Source: Symbiodinium natans (taxonomy: Eukaryota; Sar; Dinophyceae; Suessiales; Symbiodiniaceae). Taken from it: a stretch of 64,000 nt of DNA. Where the stretch lies: assembly GCA_905221605.1 (NCBI GenBank), contig CAJNDS010002195.1, positions 250,001 through 314,000 on the forward strand, given 5' to 3'. Shown here one piece after another: positions 1 through 11,241 of the stretch. Every line of letters starts with the position of its first letter. Within the stretch, counting starts at the first letter, position 1. A program made the translations under genes and the position numbers. The notes beneath the pieces were generated by a model. The model made no database searches and had not been told where the DNA came from. It was given only the letters and a program-made list of their open reading frames with translations.

Positions 1-219
1 AAAGTCATAAGCGGCCCGAAGCCACAGGGAACCGTTCCGATCCATTTATAAACAGCAGGGGCTCTACATCGTCCTGACATGTCCTGACAGAATGGTTCCC
101 AGTGGTTCCGGACTGTATGGAGCGAGTGCCAATCTTAGTCTGAGACGCTTATATTTTCTGTCTATGAACTTCAGATACAGCCTTATAATATGCATCTATC
201 TACCTATCGATATAGATAA

Positions 220-250
<31 letters not shown>

Positions 251-1069
251 TATACAGTCAGCTCTCAGAATTCTAGTCCCGTTTTGGGTACCCGCAATAT
301 TAGGGACCATCATTTACAGTGGAGAACTGACCATAGAATTCCTGCGCCGCTGAACGCTCAAAAAAGCACATGCCCCTACTGTGTCTGGTCAGCACTGTCT
401 AGCGCCCCACACGGCTTTCCAAAACCACTGCTGGAACTTACGGAAAGACTCAGGCGCACGCTCGAACACCCACATTTCCCGCACCCCGAATCGCAGTACC
501 TGCCGAATTTGCTGCTGCGGTGCTTGGTTCACGCCGCGTGACTATTGTATCGGCATGAGGGGCTTCAGAATCATCTCTTTGCAAATCGAGTCGAGAGCTG
601 CTGGGCAACGGCTTCTATATACTTCTGGGCACGCTTCCAGTTTCAAGCGCTGTGCCTGGCAACAACGATCAGTATCGAGCACCTTCCTTTTGCCACAAGA
701 CTATCATACATGAAGGGCTCCAGGTGACTCAGCATCTCATCATTGCAACCTCCGTGGCAATATACAGGTGATGCTCCCTCGTGCTTCCGCGGCCTAGGAT
801 GGGGTCGACCACTTCACCGTCCACGGTGGTGCCGCCACCGGAATGGCCGCCGCCAGGCCCCGCTCCAGGGCCACCCTCCACGCCCTGTCCAGCCGTGCTA
901 TTTGCGAGTTGCATCGAATTAATCTAGTTAGCGAGATCGGATGGCGACCCAAAACCCTCCCATGCACCGCGCCCAATGGCCGGATGAGATCGGATCAGCC
1001 TTCTCGTCATATATCCGGGCGAGCCACGTGTTGGGATCCGGCCTGGTAGTGTGCGGAGTGTCGAATTCG
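1..1069. other. Stretch with no supported gene
   Basis: I see no exon I can defend here. It contains a poly-A/(TA)n microsatellite at about 218-254. A Gly-rich minus-strand frame (about 780-900) is GC-rich and low in complexity, and without an identifiable family I leave it unannotated. It could be intron or intergenic DNA downstream of the minus-strand genes. Confidence 0.4.
218..254. repeat. poly-A followed by (TA)n microsatellite
   Basis: About ten A residues are followed directly by about 13 TA dinucleotides (228-254). Confidence 0.95.
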
Positions 1070-1315
1070 TCATGAGAAAATCCTACAGACGCAGTCCGTC
1101 ATAGGAAAGCTGCTAACTGCCAGGAAACAAGACATGGCTCTCCGCGACCTGACCTCCAGGTACTCCTGTAGATTCAGCAAACTTAGGCCCATGCCCTCTC
1201 CAGCACTTGATGATGGCATGTAGTCGGGAAACCTTTTCAAGACAAAGTGCCACTGACTCAACTCACTAACCCAAGCTTTCTGATTCATACCCTGGCGCAG
1301 GTGAAAGTCGTGCAA
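1070..1315 (-). CDS. Candidate coding exon, unidentified protein
   Basis: The minus-strand frame gives a well-mixed helical peptide, including the stretch QKAWVSELSQWHFVLKRF. It is preceded by a plausible 3' splice site (GCGCCAG followed by GGTATG) near 1300. I recognise no family. The neighbouring frames are broken, which favours this one, but an isolated open frame of about 80 codons can occur by chance at this GC content. It would lie downstream of the C2-domain gene on the same strand and could be its last exon or belong to another gene. Confidence 0.35.
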   Translation of the reverse strand: MHDFHLRQGMNQKAWVSELSQWHFVLKRFPDYMPSSSAGEGMGLSLLNLQEYLEVRSRRAMSCFLAVSSFPMTDCVCRIFS

Positions 1316-2242
1316 TTTGAAACGCCCCGCAACACCAAGTGTTCGGAGGACACTTTGCTACGGTGCAACCGGATTTAATGACGGTGCGCGATGGCAAGTC
1401 GAAATGCATGTATTGCACTGCTCTAGCTGCAACATGTTGTCACTACGCTCCGAGAGCAGTGGGCGCCGCGCATCGCAGTTGCCGGGAGAATCGAGCACGA
1501 GGTCGATCTGACAGGAAGGTGTACATGTGCATCTGAGGCTAAAGTCAACATCCAGATGTCTCATTGTCGATGGGCCGAATGGAGCCAAAGGGCCCACAAG
1601 AACATATCGGCATCCATTATCCCTGCAGTTGCGCGTAAAGTTGCGCGTCTCAGTTTCTCGCATTCTCTCTGTCTCTCTCATGGCACAGGCGCCCCACTCC
1701 CCACACTCTGTCTTCTTGCTGCCTACGGGCTGGAACGAGAGGTTTCCCACCCCGCCACCCCGTGCACCCCCATGCCAAGGCAAGCCTCGCTGATGCTGCA
1801 TTCAAGTTTAACCTATCCCCCCACATATTTCAGTCTTCGGCAAAATCTAAATGATCTTGGCCAGTTTTGAAGGACCTGTTCAGGATTGTTGCTCTGTCGG
1901 TAAACTTCACCAAAAACACTGGCACACCCAGCTTGGCAGACACACATCCAGTCTTCGACGGCTCTAGCCTGCAGGCTTCTCTCTTCCGGGGCCAAATCTG
2001 GCAAAGTAGCGGACGGCTGTTTTCTGCTAGCTTCGATGTTGGAGAGGCACCCTGCACTCCCTCTGGACATCACATTTCTTGAGTGACTGTCAGATCCTGC
2101 CGTGCGTGGAGTGAGGAGAAGCAGAGTAGCACTCGGCACTCGGGGGGGAAGATGGGGAAGCTTTGGGCAGCTGTGCAGTACACTCCTGCTTTCATTTGTG
2201 ATGCCGCCGGCAGCTGTAGCCACACGCTCTGCGCAGCCTGAT

Positions 2243-2282
2243 TTTCCAGAACGTTCTAGAGATTTTCCAGAACTTTCTAGAG
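2243..2282. promoter_or_regulatory. Duplicated TTCnnGAA inverted modules (heat-shock-element-like)
   Basis: A block of about 20-22 bp occurs twice in tandem with one substitution. Each copy reads as alternating TTC and GAA triplets spaced by two bases (TTC-CA-GAA-CG-TTC-TA-GAG in the first copy), which is the geometry of an eukaryotic heat-shock element. No promoter or gene start is identified next to it, so any regulatory role is inference. It may be only a short tandem duplication of a palindrome. Confidence 0.25.
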
Positions 2283-2621
2283 CCTCCGGACGGTTCCACG
2301 ACCCATGCAGCTTCCTTGATCCATGAGATGTGATTTGCCTCTGGTGGCGATGGCTTTTTGGCCGTCCTGAATGTATGCACATGATTGGAAACCGGTTTGA
2401 ACGCGTGGTCCCACTTTTCGATTCCGTAAGCGTGGGCACTTTACATAACTTGGCACGAAGGATCGGAGCCCGGTACTGGCTTTGCACCGAGTCCTTGGGT
2501 GAACTCTACCGTCGTTCCCTCGAATTTTTTTTGCGTAAGCCTCTCCCTTCGTTTGTCAGACTCCTACTCATTTTCTCACTCCCAAGCCCGGCCGTTTCAC
2601 TCCTTCGTGTCAACCTTAGCT

Positions 2622-2622
2622 G

Positions 2623-2653
<31 letters not shown>

Positions 2654-2677
2654 ACATCTCTCTCTCTCTCTCTCTCC
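2622..2677. repeat. (TA)n and (TC)n microsatellites
   Basis: A (TA) run of about 12 units (2622-2645) is followed by TATGTATGTATA and then about ten TC units (2657-2677). Confidence 0.95.
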
Positions 2678-2871
2678 CACACGCATAGCCCCCCTCACGG
2701 GAGGCTGCCCCCAGGGGCGCGCACGTCCAAAGGTTGTCGGATCGGCCTCCCTTCCCGTTTTGGGTGGGCTGCCCAGGGTGAGGTGATACTTTCGTGGTGG
2801 GCCTGGGGTTCCAACATTGTTGAACAGAAAGAACACTAACCCCCCTTTATTCCCCGGTTAGACAACGTCTA

Positions 2872-2894
2872 CATCTCTCTCTCTCTCTCTCTCT
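2872..2894. repeat. (TC)n microsatellite
   Basis: A nearly pure CT/TC run of about 20 bases follows CTACAT. Confidence 0.9.
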
Positions 2895-3424
2895 TTTCCC
2901 TGTGGATCTGCGAAAACCAGAAGCTATCTTCACCGTGTTGGTTCAGTGTCTCTTCCTGGACGATCACCACTGGGTATACAGAAAAGCACGGCCATCAACA
3001 GCCACAGCCTTTTCTTCGAGCAGCCGTCGACTTCGACCTTGGAGAACTGCCCGAAATGCACGAGTCAAAGTTCAAATTAAGCCATCAATTAAGAAGCAGG
3101 CCAACCCTGGTGTAGGCGACAAGCCGATGCCTTCAGTTCAGCAGTGTTTTGAAGGGCTGGTTAATCAGCTGTTACGCTCAGCCTGCTTTCCGCTTCCGTT
3201 TTCAGCTTCGCCAGCTTGAGTGTGAACCCGAGTGCCGTCTATTCCCCGCATGTCTTCGCCTGATTTTTTTGAGAAACCTCGAAGATTCTGGCACATGAGC
3301 CCGTGTTTTGCTATTGCTGATTAACACCTGGTCGCCACACGCGTAGTCTCAGTTCAGCAAACTAAGATTACATCTTCCAAAACGTGGCCTGCTCGCCCGG
3401 ATCAAAACGGGATTGCTCCAAGTT

Positions 3425-4180
3425 GTCTGGCATCCTGCTGTGAGAATTTCCTTGCAGGCATCCTGCTGTGAGCTGCTGTGAGCATTTGCTTGCTGGCATC
3501 AAGCTGTGAGCATTTCCCTGCTGGCATCCTACTGTGAGCATTTCCTTGCCGACGTCCTTCTGTGCGCATTTCCTTGCTGGCATCCGACCGTGAGCATCTC
3601 CTTGCTGGCATCCTGTGGGCATGTCCTTGCTGGCGTCCTGCCGTGAGCATTTCCTTGCTTTCACCCTGCTGTGAGCATTTCCTTGCTGGCATCCTGCTGT
3701 GAGCATGTCCCTGCTGTCACCTGCTGCGAGCATGTCCCATCCTAGTGTGAGCATCTCCTTGCCGGCATCCTACTGTGAGCATGTCCTTGCTGGCGTCCTG
3801 CCGTGAGCATTTCCTTGCTGGCATCCTGCTGTGAGCATTTCCTTGCTGGCATCCTACTGTGAGCATGGCATCCTGCTGTGAGCATGTCCTTGCTGGCGTC
3901 CTGCCGTGGGCATTTCCTTGCTGCCATCCTGCTGTGGGCATCTCCTTGCTGGCATCCTTGCTGGCATCCTACTGTGGGCATGTCTTGGCTGTCACCCTGC
4001 TGTGAGCATTTCCTTGCGGGCATCCTGCTGTGAGCATGTCCTTGCTGGCGTCCTGCCGTGAGCATTTCCTTGCTGGCATCCTTCTGGGGGGATTGTCCTG
4101 CCGGCATCCTACTGTGAGCATTTCCTTGCTGCAACACTGCTGTGAGCATTTCCTTGCTGGCTCCTGCTGTGAGCATTACT
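3425..4180. repeat. 28-bp minisatellite, about 26-27 degenerate copies
   Basis: The core GTGAGCATTTCCTTGCTGG recurs with a period of about 28 bp for roughly 750 bp, with occasional shortened or partly duplicated units. Because 28 is not a multiple of three, the minus strand stays open in more than one frame. The translation has a 28-residue period, one peptide repeat covering three DNA units, rich in Gln, Lys, Ala and Met. I treat the frames as a by-product of the array rather than as a gene, since there is no flanking coding sequence or family match. Confidence 0.95.
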
Positions 4181-5290
4181 TGAATCTGTGCATTTGTGGG
4201 AGGGGCATGGTGACTCTGTTGGTTCGGTTGGCTGCGCTGGCATGGCCGTGAAGATGCTACAACCGCTGCTAGGACAGACGTTGAACAAAATCATGTTTGA
4301 CAATGACATGTGGGGCATCCTCTCACAGCCGGGTAAGGATGCAACGAGCGATGCGTATCCATGCCTCGGCCATGCTGCATGCAACAGATGCAAGCACAAG
4401 AACATCTTGGCTTTTCTCCTTTCAAAGCACCCGACTGCGCAGCTGGAAGGGCGCCGGCTCACGATCCTCAAAGGAAGTTGGCATGAAACTTGGAGGTTGT
4501 CGTGCTGGCAGCACTTCGAACATGAGTGTGCACATTGGCAGAAGATAGATAGCACGCTCCTGCTGCAATCTTATGTCGCAATGCACATGTCTGCAGTGGG
4601 GATTCTCCGCAAGCTTGTATGCTTGTATAACAAGAAAGCCATTGCAAATACTGCAACCATACGTGGCCGCAGGCCATGAGGACAAACCGTGGAAAGCCCA
4701 ATTGTAGCACCGCAGTGATGCCGAGTCACCCTTGGACCTGGCATTGGGGATGCAAACCGAGTAAACCAAGTGCTCTAAGCAATAAGGCAAGCAATGCGAT
4801 TGATGAAAACATGCAAAACAGCGCATCGCATGCAGCTGCAGCACGGAAGGCCGGTCCAGATGTGGGACAAAATGGGACAAACATTGTGTTACAGATTGCT
4901 ACAGCCACGCCCCAAACGTGTCGGCTGATTCGCCTACATGGCCTGCAGGATCATTGACATCCTCGTCCTCCTCAGGCACCTCGATGTCGACGCGCACGTG
5001 CCTGCGCTGTTGCGTTCTTCAAGCTGAGGCTGTTCGTTCCAATTTCCCATTCATGAAGAATTCAGATTCACCTTGAGCCAGGCAGGACATTACATAAGCC
5101 TGCCCTGCTGTGCATGATGCACAGAACCGCTGAGCGCCGCACAAAGTACCTTCACCAAGACTTATCTCACCTGCAGCGCTGAGTCTTGGTATTGGCTTTC
5201 CTCGGATACAAGCCCGTTGAGATCCCATATAGAGCTGCGCCTGCAGCTATTCCATGCCAGATGCTGCTCCAGACAGCTTCAGAACTGGAC
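4181..5290. other. Stretch with no supported gene
   Basis: Several 70-150 codon frames are open on both strands, but none shows a family signature or convincing splice sites. It lies just 3' of the last recognised C2-domain exon, so it may contain the end of that gene or its 3' UTR. Confidence 0.35.
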
Positions 5291-5296
5291 TAGAAG

Positions 5297-8200
5297 CAGC
5301 GTTTGTGATCTGCTTGGGCTTGGCCTTCGAAACCGTCCGGGTGGAAGTCGGCACTTTGTAGCATGGCTTGACCGAGATGGTCGTCTTCATCTCGGGGTTC
5401 AAACCGCCACACAAGGCTCCACAAGGTGGCTTGCAGACTTCGACATCGGAACATCTCATGTAACTAGCTAGCTGCGCAGAGTTTAGTTCATTTTTTAGTT
5501 CTAGCACAACCATTGGCCACGAGGCCACGACCCTTCTTGTCGTAGTCCATCACCTGGAACCTTATGTTGTCACCCGGCTCGTAGTTGATCATCTCTTCCT
5601 TCCCAGCGCTGTAGCTACGGGGACTCTAGCAACTACAAGTGCCACAGGACGTGAGGCATCTCAAATCTCCCCGAGTTCCCAAGAGTGGGTGTTCCGTACT
5701 TATGTCCCTAAACCCTCCCAACCCTGAAAGTGATGCAGAACTTTAAGAGTCACGGCTGCATTTTGTTTGGTAAATCCCTGCTGGGCATGTTGATGCATGT
5801 TGCTTTGAGACATTTGGCGTGACGTCCAAATCTCTGATGTAGCCCTTCGCGGAAAGCAGCCGAGAAACAAACGCCCAAACAAGATGCTGAGCATGACTGG
5901 AACCAAAGACTTCCCTGCTTGCGAGTTGAAAAACCATGGCGGGAAAAGCAAGCCGCCATGCTTCATGACCGTCAGAAGGCAGCTGCCATGAGGTACATGC
6001 GTGTCCTCCTCGTCCCAGCTTGGATTGAGTTCCTGCTTCAAAAGCGGTGAGTCAAGCTGTGCTACAAGCAAGAAGATGGCTGACGTGAAGCTTGCACTAC
6101 GAAATCGATGCACGGTTACAAAATTCACTCTTACATGGTTGCCTGGGCTAGATATATACTAAGCAGCGCCGACGTGCGTTGTTGCACATGCACGTGTGGT
6201 AGGCTGTTGAGCCTCAAGACTAAACCCCCAGGTGCTGCTGTTTCCAGATGCGCCTGTCCTTGTACAGGACGCGAGTTCTCCAAACCGAATGCTTCTTGTG
6301 AGGAAGGCCGACCTCTCACGCTCTCCAGCAACGCAGGACATAGTCGCCATAGAAAATAAGTTGTACCAAAGTAGTTCAACAACATACCCGGCCCAGTGCG
6401 CCAACACATCTAAGGCCATGGCTGACGACTATGATTGTAAAGCTGGCTAAGCACCAGCGAGTCTTTCAGATCCACATTCATGCACACTGGGCCGCCCGCG
6501 ATGCAATAAGGATCCGACTTACCAGCACCTCAGGTTCCACGGCTGCGCAGATCGGAGAATCGGATCACAAGAGGCGGGTGAAGACCCGGACCCGCACTTG
6601 TTCTTTCTGGCAACTTCCATGCTTCCATGCTCTCACTTTGCTGTCCACTCTCTCACCTCTCTTCGCGGACTGCCGTGCATTTCTGACCGAAGGGGGTGCA
6701 AACACAACGTGCTCTACCTTCCGCAAACATACACACCAGTCAACTCACGAAGCTCAGGCACCTGCCTACCAGACTCCAGTCTGCGGCTCGAAGACCCTTC
6801 GCTTGCAGCAGTTCACGAAATCGAAAGTACTGATCTCGAGCAGTCATGTCCAATCATACGAACATCCAAGATCACCCAGTTGGCCTCTGCTCTGTGAACC
6901 GTCACCCAGCAGCGCGTGTCACGCACTGGCATCTGAATCAACCTCGTGAGGCTTGAAGTTGCTCGGCATTTCTCGGCGATTGAAGCCTCTGCCTTACTCT
7001 TCCGGATTCCTTATTAAGCAACAACCGAGGGGACAGGCAACTGATAGTCGTGACAGCTTGTGTGAGTTCCTAGTGTCCCAGTGCGGTCGAGAGCTTGCAT
7101 TCCCTGCAAAGTTGTCACATTTAGCTTTGTGAAGGCTGCTGGTGCTGCGGAGGCTGGGCACACTGCTCAGGAAAGACCTGGCAAGAAGGCAAACGTTTGC
7201 TGGGCTTGGTGGGGACGATGGGATTGCGTCTGTTTGATCCTTCTTCTGCGGGTGAACTTGGAAAGCTGTGAATGCACTCATCGACATCAGAAGCGGTGCA
7301 GTGCCTAATGTGTTCGAAACAGCATTCGATGATATTCGGCTTCGCATACTGCGGCCTTGACCTTCATCGTTGCCACCTTGCCATCCTTCCGTGCCGGGTC
7401 ACTCAGCTCCTCCAGGCTCAGTATGGCTCAAGACAGTGGCTGACTTGAGGGGCAAGCCGAGGCCAACGAAAGCTACGGCACGAGTAGCAGAATCGCGCAT
7501 GTAGACTACAAGAGCACTGGCGCCCCTGCTTGCCCCCCTCCCCCCGGGAATATCCGTCGACAATCTCGCGTTTCTGCTGCCATCCAGCTCACCCGTGGCA
7601 CACACCCTAACCTCGTAGCTCCAACCCCCTGGCACTCGAGCCTTTAACCTTCTAATTGACGCTCGAGCTGACTGAACGCACTTTTCGCACATTTGCCTAT
7701 AGCAGCACGCTTACGTGCAAGCTGGCATTCGTGGAAAACATGCACGCATCGGAAGCGCATGCTAAGCGGGCATTGCTGGCCCTCACGACTAAAATTCTGT
7801 GCTTCCAGGGACCCCAGAGCGCAAAACCTTTGGTGAGAGCATGCTTCGATCCTGTTCTTGCAAGGAGATATATCTCATCCCGACCTATTTCTTACTCCAC
7901 CTGGCTGTGTACAGGTTGTGTAGGAGCTACTCAAATGATGGACTACTTCAATAATGCAATGAGAGGTTCTGAGGGCACAGGCACATTCGCGACCAGCTTC
8001 TCAAGTCATAGATGCATGAAACCACTTGGGGTAGTTGACCGTGATTACGCGCCCAGGACACGCTGCAAGTGCCATGTGCGCATCTGCTGGGGATCCCCTC
8101 CGTGCCCATATCCCAAATTAACACACTGCAGCTACACGCACTGAGGTGGGGACAAATGTGTCGTCAACCCCACCGGGATAGATCCTGTGTCATCCCGGGT

Positions 8201-8927
8201 GCAACGGGGGCCGCTGCAAAGCTGCATTGCTCATCTGCTGAGCATCCGGCTGGTCGAACGTGAGCTCTAGAGTACCTCGAGGCAGTCTGGCCCACTCACG
8301 CGGCCGCGAAAAACACGACTTTTTGCGGAAATGTTCTTTCTACACACTACTTTTGCGAATGATGTTGCAACATGTTGCCGACCATGCCAGCCACTCGTCA
8401 AGTCCTCAACCTTGAGACACTTAGATCCAGACCAAGGAGGTCATCGGACCTTCGCCACACAAGTTCGCACATCTACCAGCAACACAACAAGCGTGAGCAT
8501 GCCTGAGAGCACCCGCGTCTTGAGTTTCATGCACGCTTGAAGGTAGTCAGCATGCTGTGTTCGTCTGAGATGACAGCCCGATCGCATCGTAGTCCATCAC
8601 TTGGAACTCGATGGTGTCCGTGGTTTTCTGGCGTGGCAGTTGCCAGAGGTGACCGTGGGACCCCATGCTTCAGATGAAGCTTACCCAGTGTCCGCAGTGC
8701 AGCAAGATGGTTCACATAAGCTGGCGTTGAGAAGATGCATGCGCTTCTGAATCGCGCAAGACGGCCCATGCTGTCGACCTTTACTTCTCGTATCTGCGCC
8801 ACTTAGAAGGCAACAGGTTGCGACTCCGTATGGCTCCACATCAAGGGTCTGGGCGATGCTTCGACGAATGTCAGAGGGCGCGGCCATGGAGGCCATCTCG
8901 CAGTCAAACTTCCAGTGGGGGTCCAGC
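5297..8927 (-). CDS. C2-domain protein with at least two C2 domains (multi-exon)
   Basis: C2 domains bind calcium and phospholipids. Two copies of the C2 signature are split over exons on the minus strand. The upstream copy (about 8927-8410) has LDPHWKFDCEM after CGTCCAG (exon start 8927), then TTDTIEFQVMDYDAIG (about 8577-8655), then SDDLLG after GCGAAG (exon start 8449). The downstream copy has a first strand ending KVATMKVKAA before a GTATGC donor (7350-7416), LNPSWDEE after AAGCAG (exon start 6032), then EPGDNIRFQVMDYDKKG (about 5527-5615), and DEDDHLGQAMLQSADFHP followed by DGFEG (about 5297-5392). The NPxW, MDYD and DDxLG positions carry the acidic residues expected of calcium-binding loops. 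Intervening exons, the N-terminus and the stop are not resolved. Exons at 9708-9971 may be its upstream part. The family is clear; the exact ortholog (synaptotagmin-like, ferlin-like or other) is not. Confidence 0.8.
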
Positions 8928-9707
8928 CTGGACGCAGAGTCTAGCAGAGTCTAGCAGACTTCACAGTACAAGCTAGGCAGCGAGATGCTCTTTGACTGGG
9001 GTGGTTTCTTTTTGGGGCTTTCTGGTGACTGCTAGGCGCTGCTAGGCTTGCTGAGTGTACTCAGTAGACTCAGTAGACTCTCTGGGAAGAATGCATTGGA
9101 CCTCCATCACTTCGAATAAGGTATGACAAGGGTCCAAAGTGGGGACGCCACACAGATTTCAGAGCGAGTTTCTTGAGAGCACTTGCCATGGAATGTAATT
9201 CACAGGCTGAAAGGTGCTACGCTTGCGACGTCAGCACTGCGTTACCAGCACTTAGATCTGCGAGTCGGGAGGAGCTGTCTGTGTGTGTAGAACACTCCAA
9301 TCCAAACCTGCACAGCCCAAATGCAAAGTCATAGTGAAACCATTTGCGCATGTGTTTTCTTGCATGTCTGCGCGAGACGTCGTTAATCCGCTCCGCTGTC
9401 CTTACTCCAAGACAGTCTGGGCTTTTGTACACAGTAGTAATTGACGGCCTAAGCACCATCTAAAGAATCTACGCTCGGGCATGCTGCGGCATACTAGTTC
9501 GATGATGGTTCTGTCTGTCTTTGCCTTTTGGGAGCACTCGGCAAGCAGCCCTCTCACATCCCAGACGGGCTGTTGTTCAGCATCCTGTGCAGCATCCTGG
9601 GCTGTGGGTCTTCTTCGGATGCAGCATCAGATTCACCTCTGACCGGCTCAACACATGACACCCGCATGTCAGATGCGGCACATACTGGTAGGTAGCTCTG
9701 GAATCAC

Positions 9708-9971
9708 TGTGCAGCGAGACCGGTCATTGCGATGAAGGCTTTCTTGCTCCTCCAAGAATCTTCGCAGCTCACTGTCCTTTCTTCTCTCCTGTGCTTGGCA
9801 TCTATGGCAGCTCGGGCTTGAATGCAACAACGACGTATTGATTTGGACACTGGCATCGCAACACCGAAATATGCCCGTACGATCGCTCTCTGCAAGGAAA
9901 ACTTGGTCCAAAGGTCCTTTCAGGCGCCTGATGGCTTCACCTGCCCACTGCTCATCGGTGATTGCAAAGCT
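9708..9971 (-). CDS. Two phase-matched exons of an unidentified helical protein
   Basis: Exon 9903-9971 (69 nt, 23 codons) starts after GGCAAG, encodes SFAITDEQWAGEAIRRLKG plus four residues, and ends before GTTTTC. Exon 9708-9788 (81 nt, 27 codons) starts after AGCACAG, encodes a charged helix beginning ERRKDSELRRFLEEQESLH, and ends at a GTGATT donor. Both are whole numbers of codons, so they join in phase 0. I recognise no family. On the same strand and about 0.8 kb upstream of the first C2 exon, they could be the N-terminal part of that gene. Confidence 0.55.
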
Positions 9972-10799
9972 CTTGCCGGTTCATCCGTCAAACGCGCAAT
10001 CCAGATCCCTGTTTCCTGGATTCCTCTTTGGCCATTTCTGACCGTGTACGCGGCGTGGCCTGGCCTGAATTTCCCTGCTTCATGAGCAGGAAGGCAAGCC
10101 TTGGCTTCGGATCATGCAGAAATAATATAAATAAGGGGGAGAGAGCGAACAAGCCGAGGAGAGATTGGCCTAAACCCACCACCTAGTCACCACGCAGCCG
10201 AAGCAAAATGCAGCAGCGAGCTCCAAACAGTGCAGCCGGGGCTCGTCCTCAGTGGAAGCAGCGCTCTTGGCTGTATCTGAAGCGCTTTGTCGCAGACTTT
10301 TCGTGCATCCTGCCAGATTGCACACACCATGGTGCCAACCAAATAACAGTCGCTTTGCTTTGCCATCCGTGCACCTTGCACTCGCAAGATAGAACTGATG
10401 CTGACTTCATCTAAGACATGGCTTCGGCTTTCTGGCGCCATATCTGCGACAAACTGCCATCTGACAGTACCCCCCCCAGATGCTGTTTCGACAGTGAACC
10501 TTCATGTCCAACAAGCATGCCACCAAATTCCAAGTTGTCCTACTTTCTCATGAAAAACATTGTGGGAAGCGCTGTGCCAGGTCAAGTCCTCTAGGGCGTT
10601 ATCTTGCGCCATGGCTGCCTTAAGACGGCTTCGCAAGACACTGCGCAAACGTGAATGGTCGCGAAGATGCTTCAACCTGTTCGACAAGGAATTGTCATCC
10701 GTCTCGCAATGGCATCATGCCAAGACAATCGGGCCAGAGAAAGTATGCTATACCACATCGCTGCGCTGCGATTAACGGCTGTGGCTCGTTTGCCCATGA

Positions 10800-11100
10800 A
10801 GTCTGAGCTGATGCCCTCCAAGGGGCCGCCATGTTGGTGTACAGCATCGACCTCGAACCGCACTTTGCACAGATCGCGGCGAGGTGACTCTGAACAAAAA
10901 ACTCTGAGAGCTTTTATTCTACAGCTCTGGACTGGACTCACAAGACCAAACCACAAGGCCCGATGATCCCGATGAGAGCACCCCTCAATCCAGATGAAAG
11001 CCAGCCGGGCAGCTGCATGTCTCCCAAGGTTGGGAACATTGTCGACTCGTACGCAACAAGAAGAGCATAAGAGCCGTCCTTTCTGTCTCATCAACGGGCT
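10800..11100 (-). CDS. Candidate exons, unidentified
   Basis: Two minus-strand peptides look protein-like: CKVRFEVDAVHQHGGPLEG (about 10810-10895) and STMFPTLGDMQLPGWLSSGL (about 10980-11060). They are in different frames, so an intron would be needed. No family is recognised and splice sites were not fixed. They lie between the 11-12 kb gene and the C2 gene and could belong to either. Confidence 0.3.
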
Positions 11101-11241
11101 TTGAGAAACTCGTCTTGCCCCGTTGACACTTCAAAACTAAAATCGCTCCGCCTGAGTTCCAGTTTCATGTTCGGTTTTGTTTGGCGGAGGCCTTCAGTCT
11201 ACGGCGCCTAATTACATCAGTCTACATCTTTTCCTCGACTT

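Larger units (their letters stand above)
1316..3424. other. Gene-poor stretch with microsatellites
   Basis: No exon here could be supported. A 224-codon minus-strand open frame (1813-2487) has unconvincing composition, and a second frame is open over part of it. The stretch holds a duplicated TTCnnGAA element (2243-2282), (TA)n and (TC)n tracts (2622-2677) and another (TC)n tract (about 2872-2894). Confidence 0.4.

Noticed and set aside
3368-4176. Repeat-protein genes on the minus strand
   Set aside because: The frames come from the 28-bp minisatellite, whose non-multiple-of-three unit keeps several frames open.
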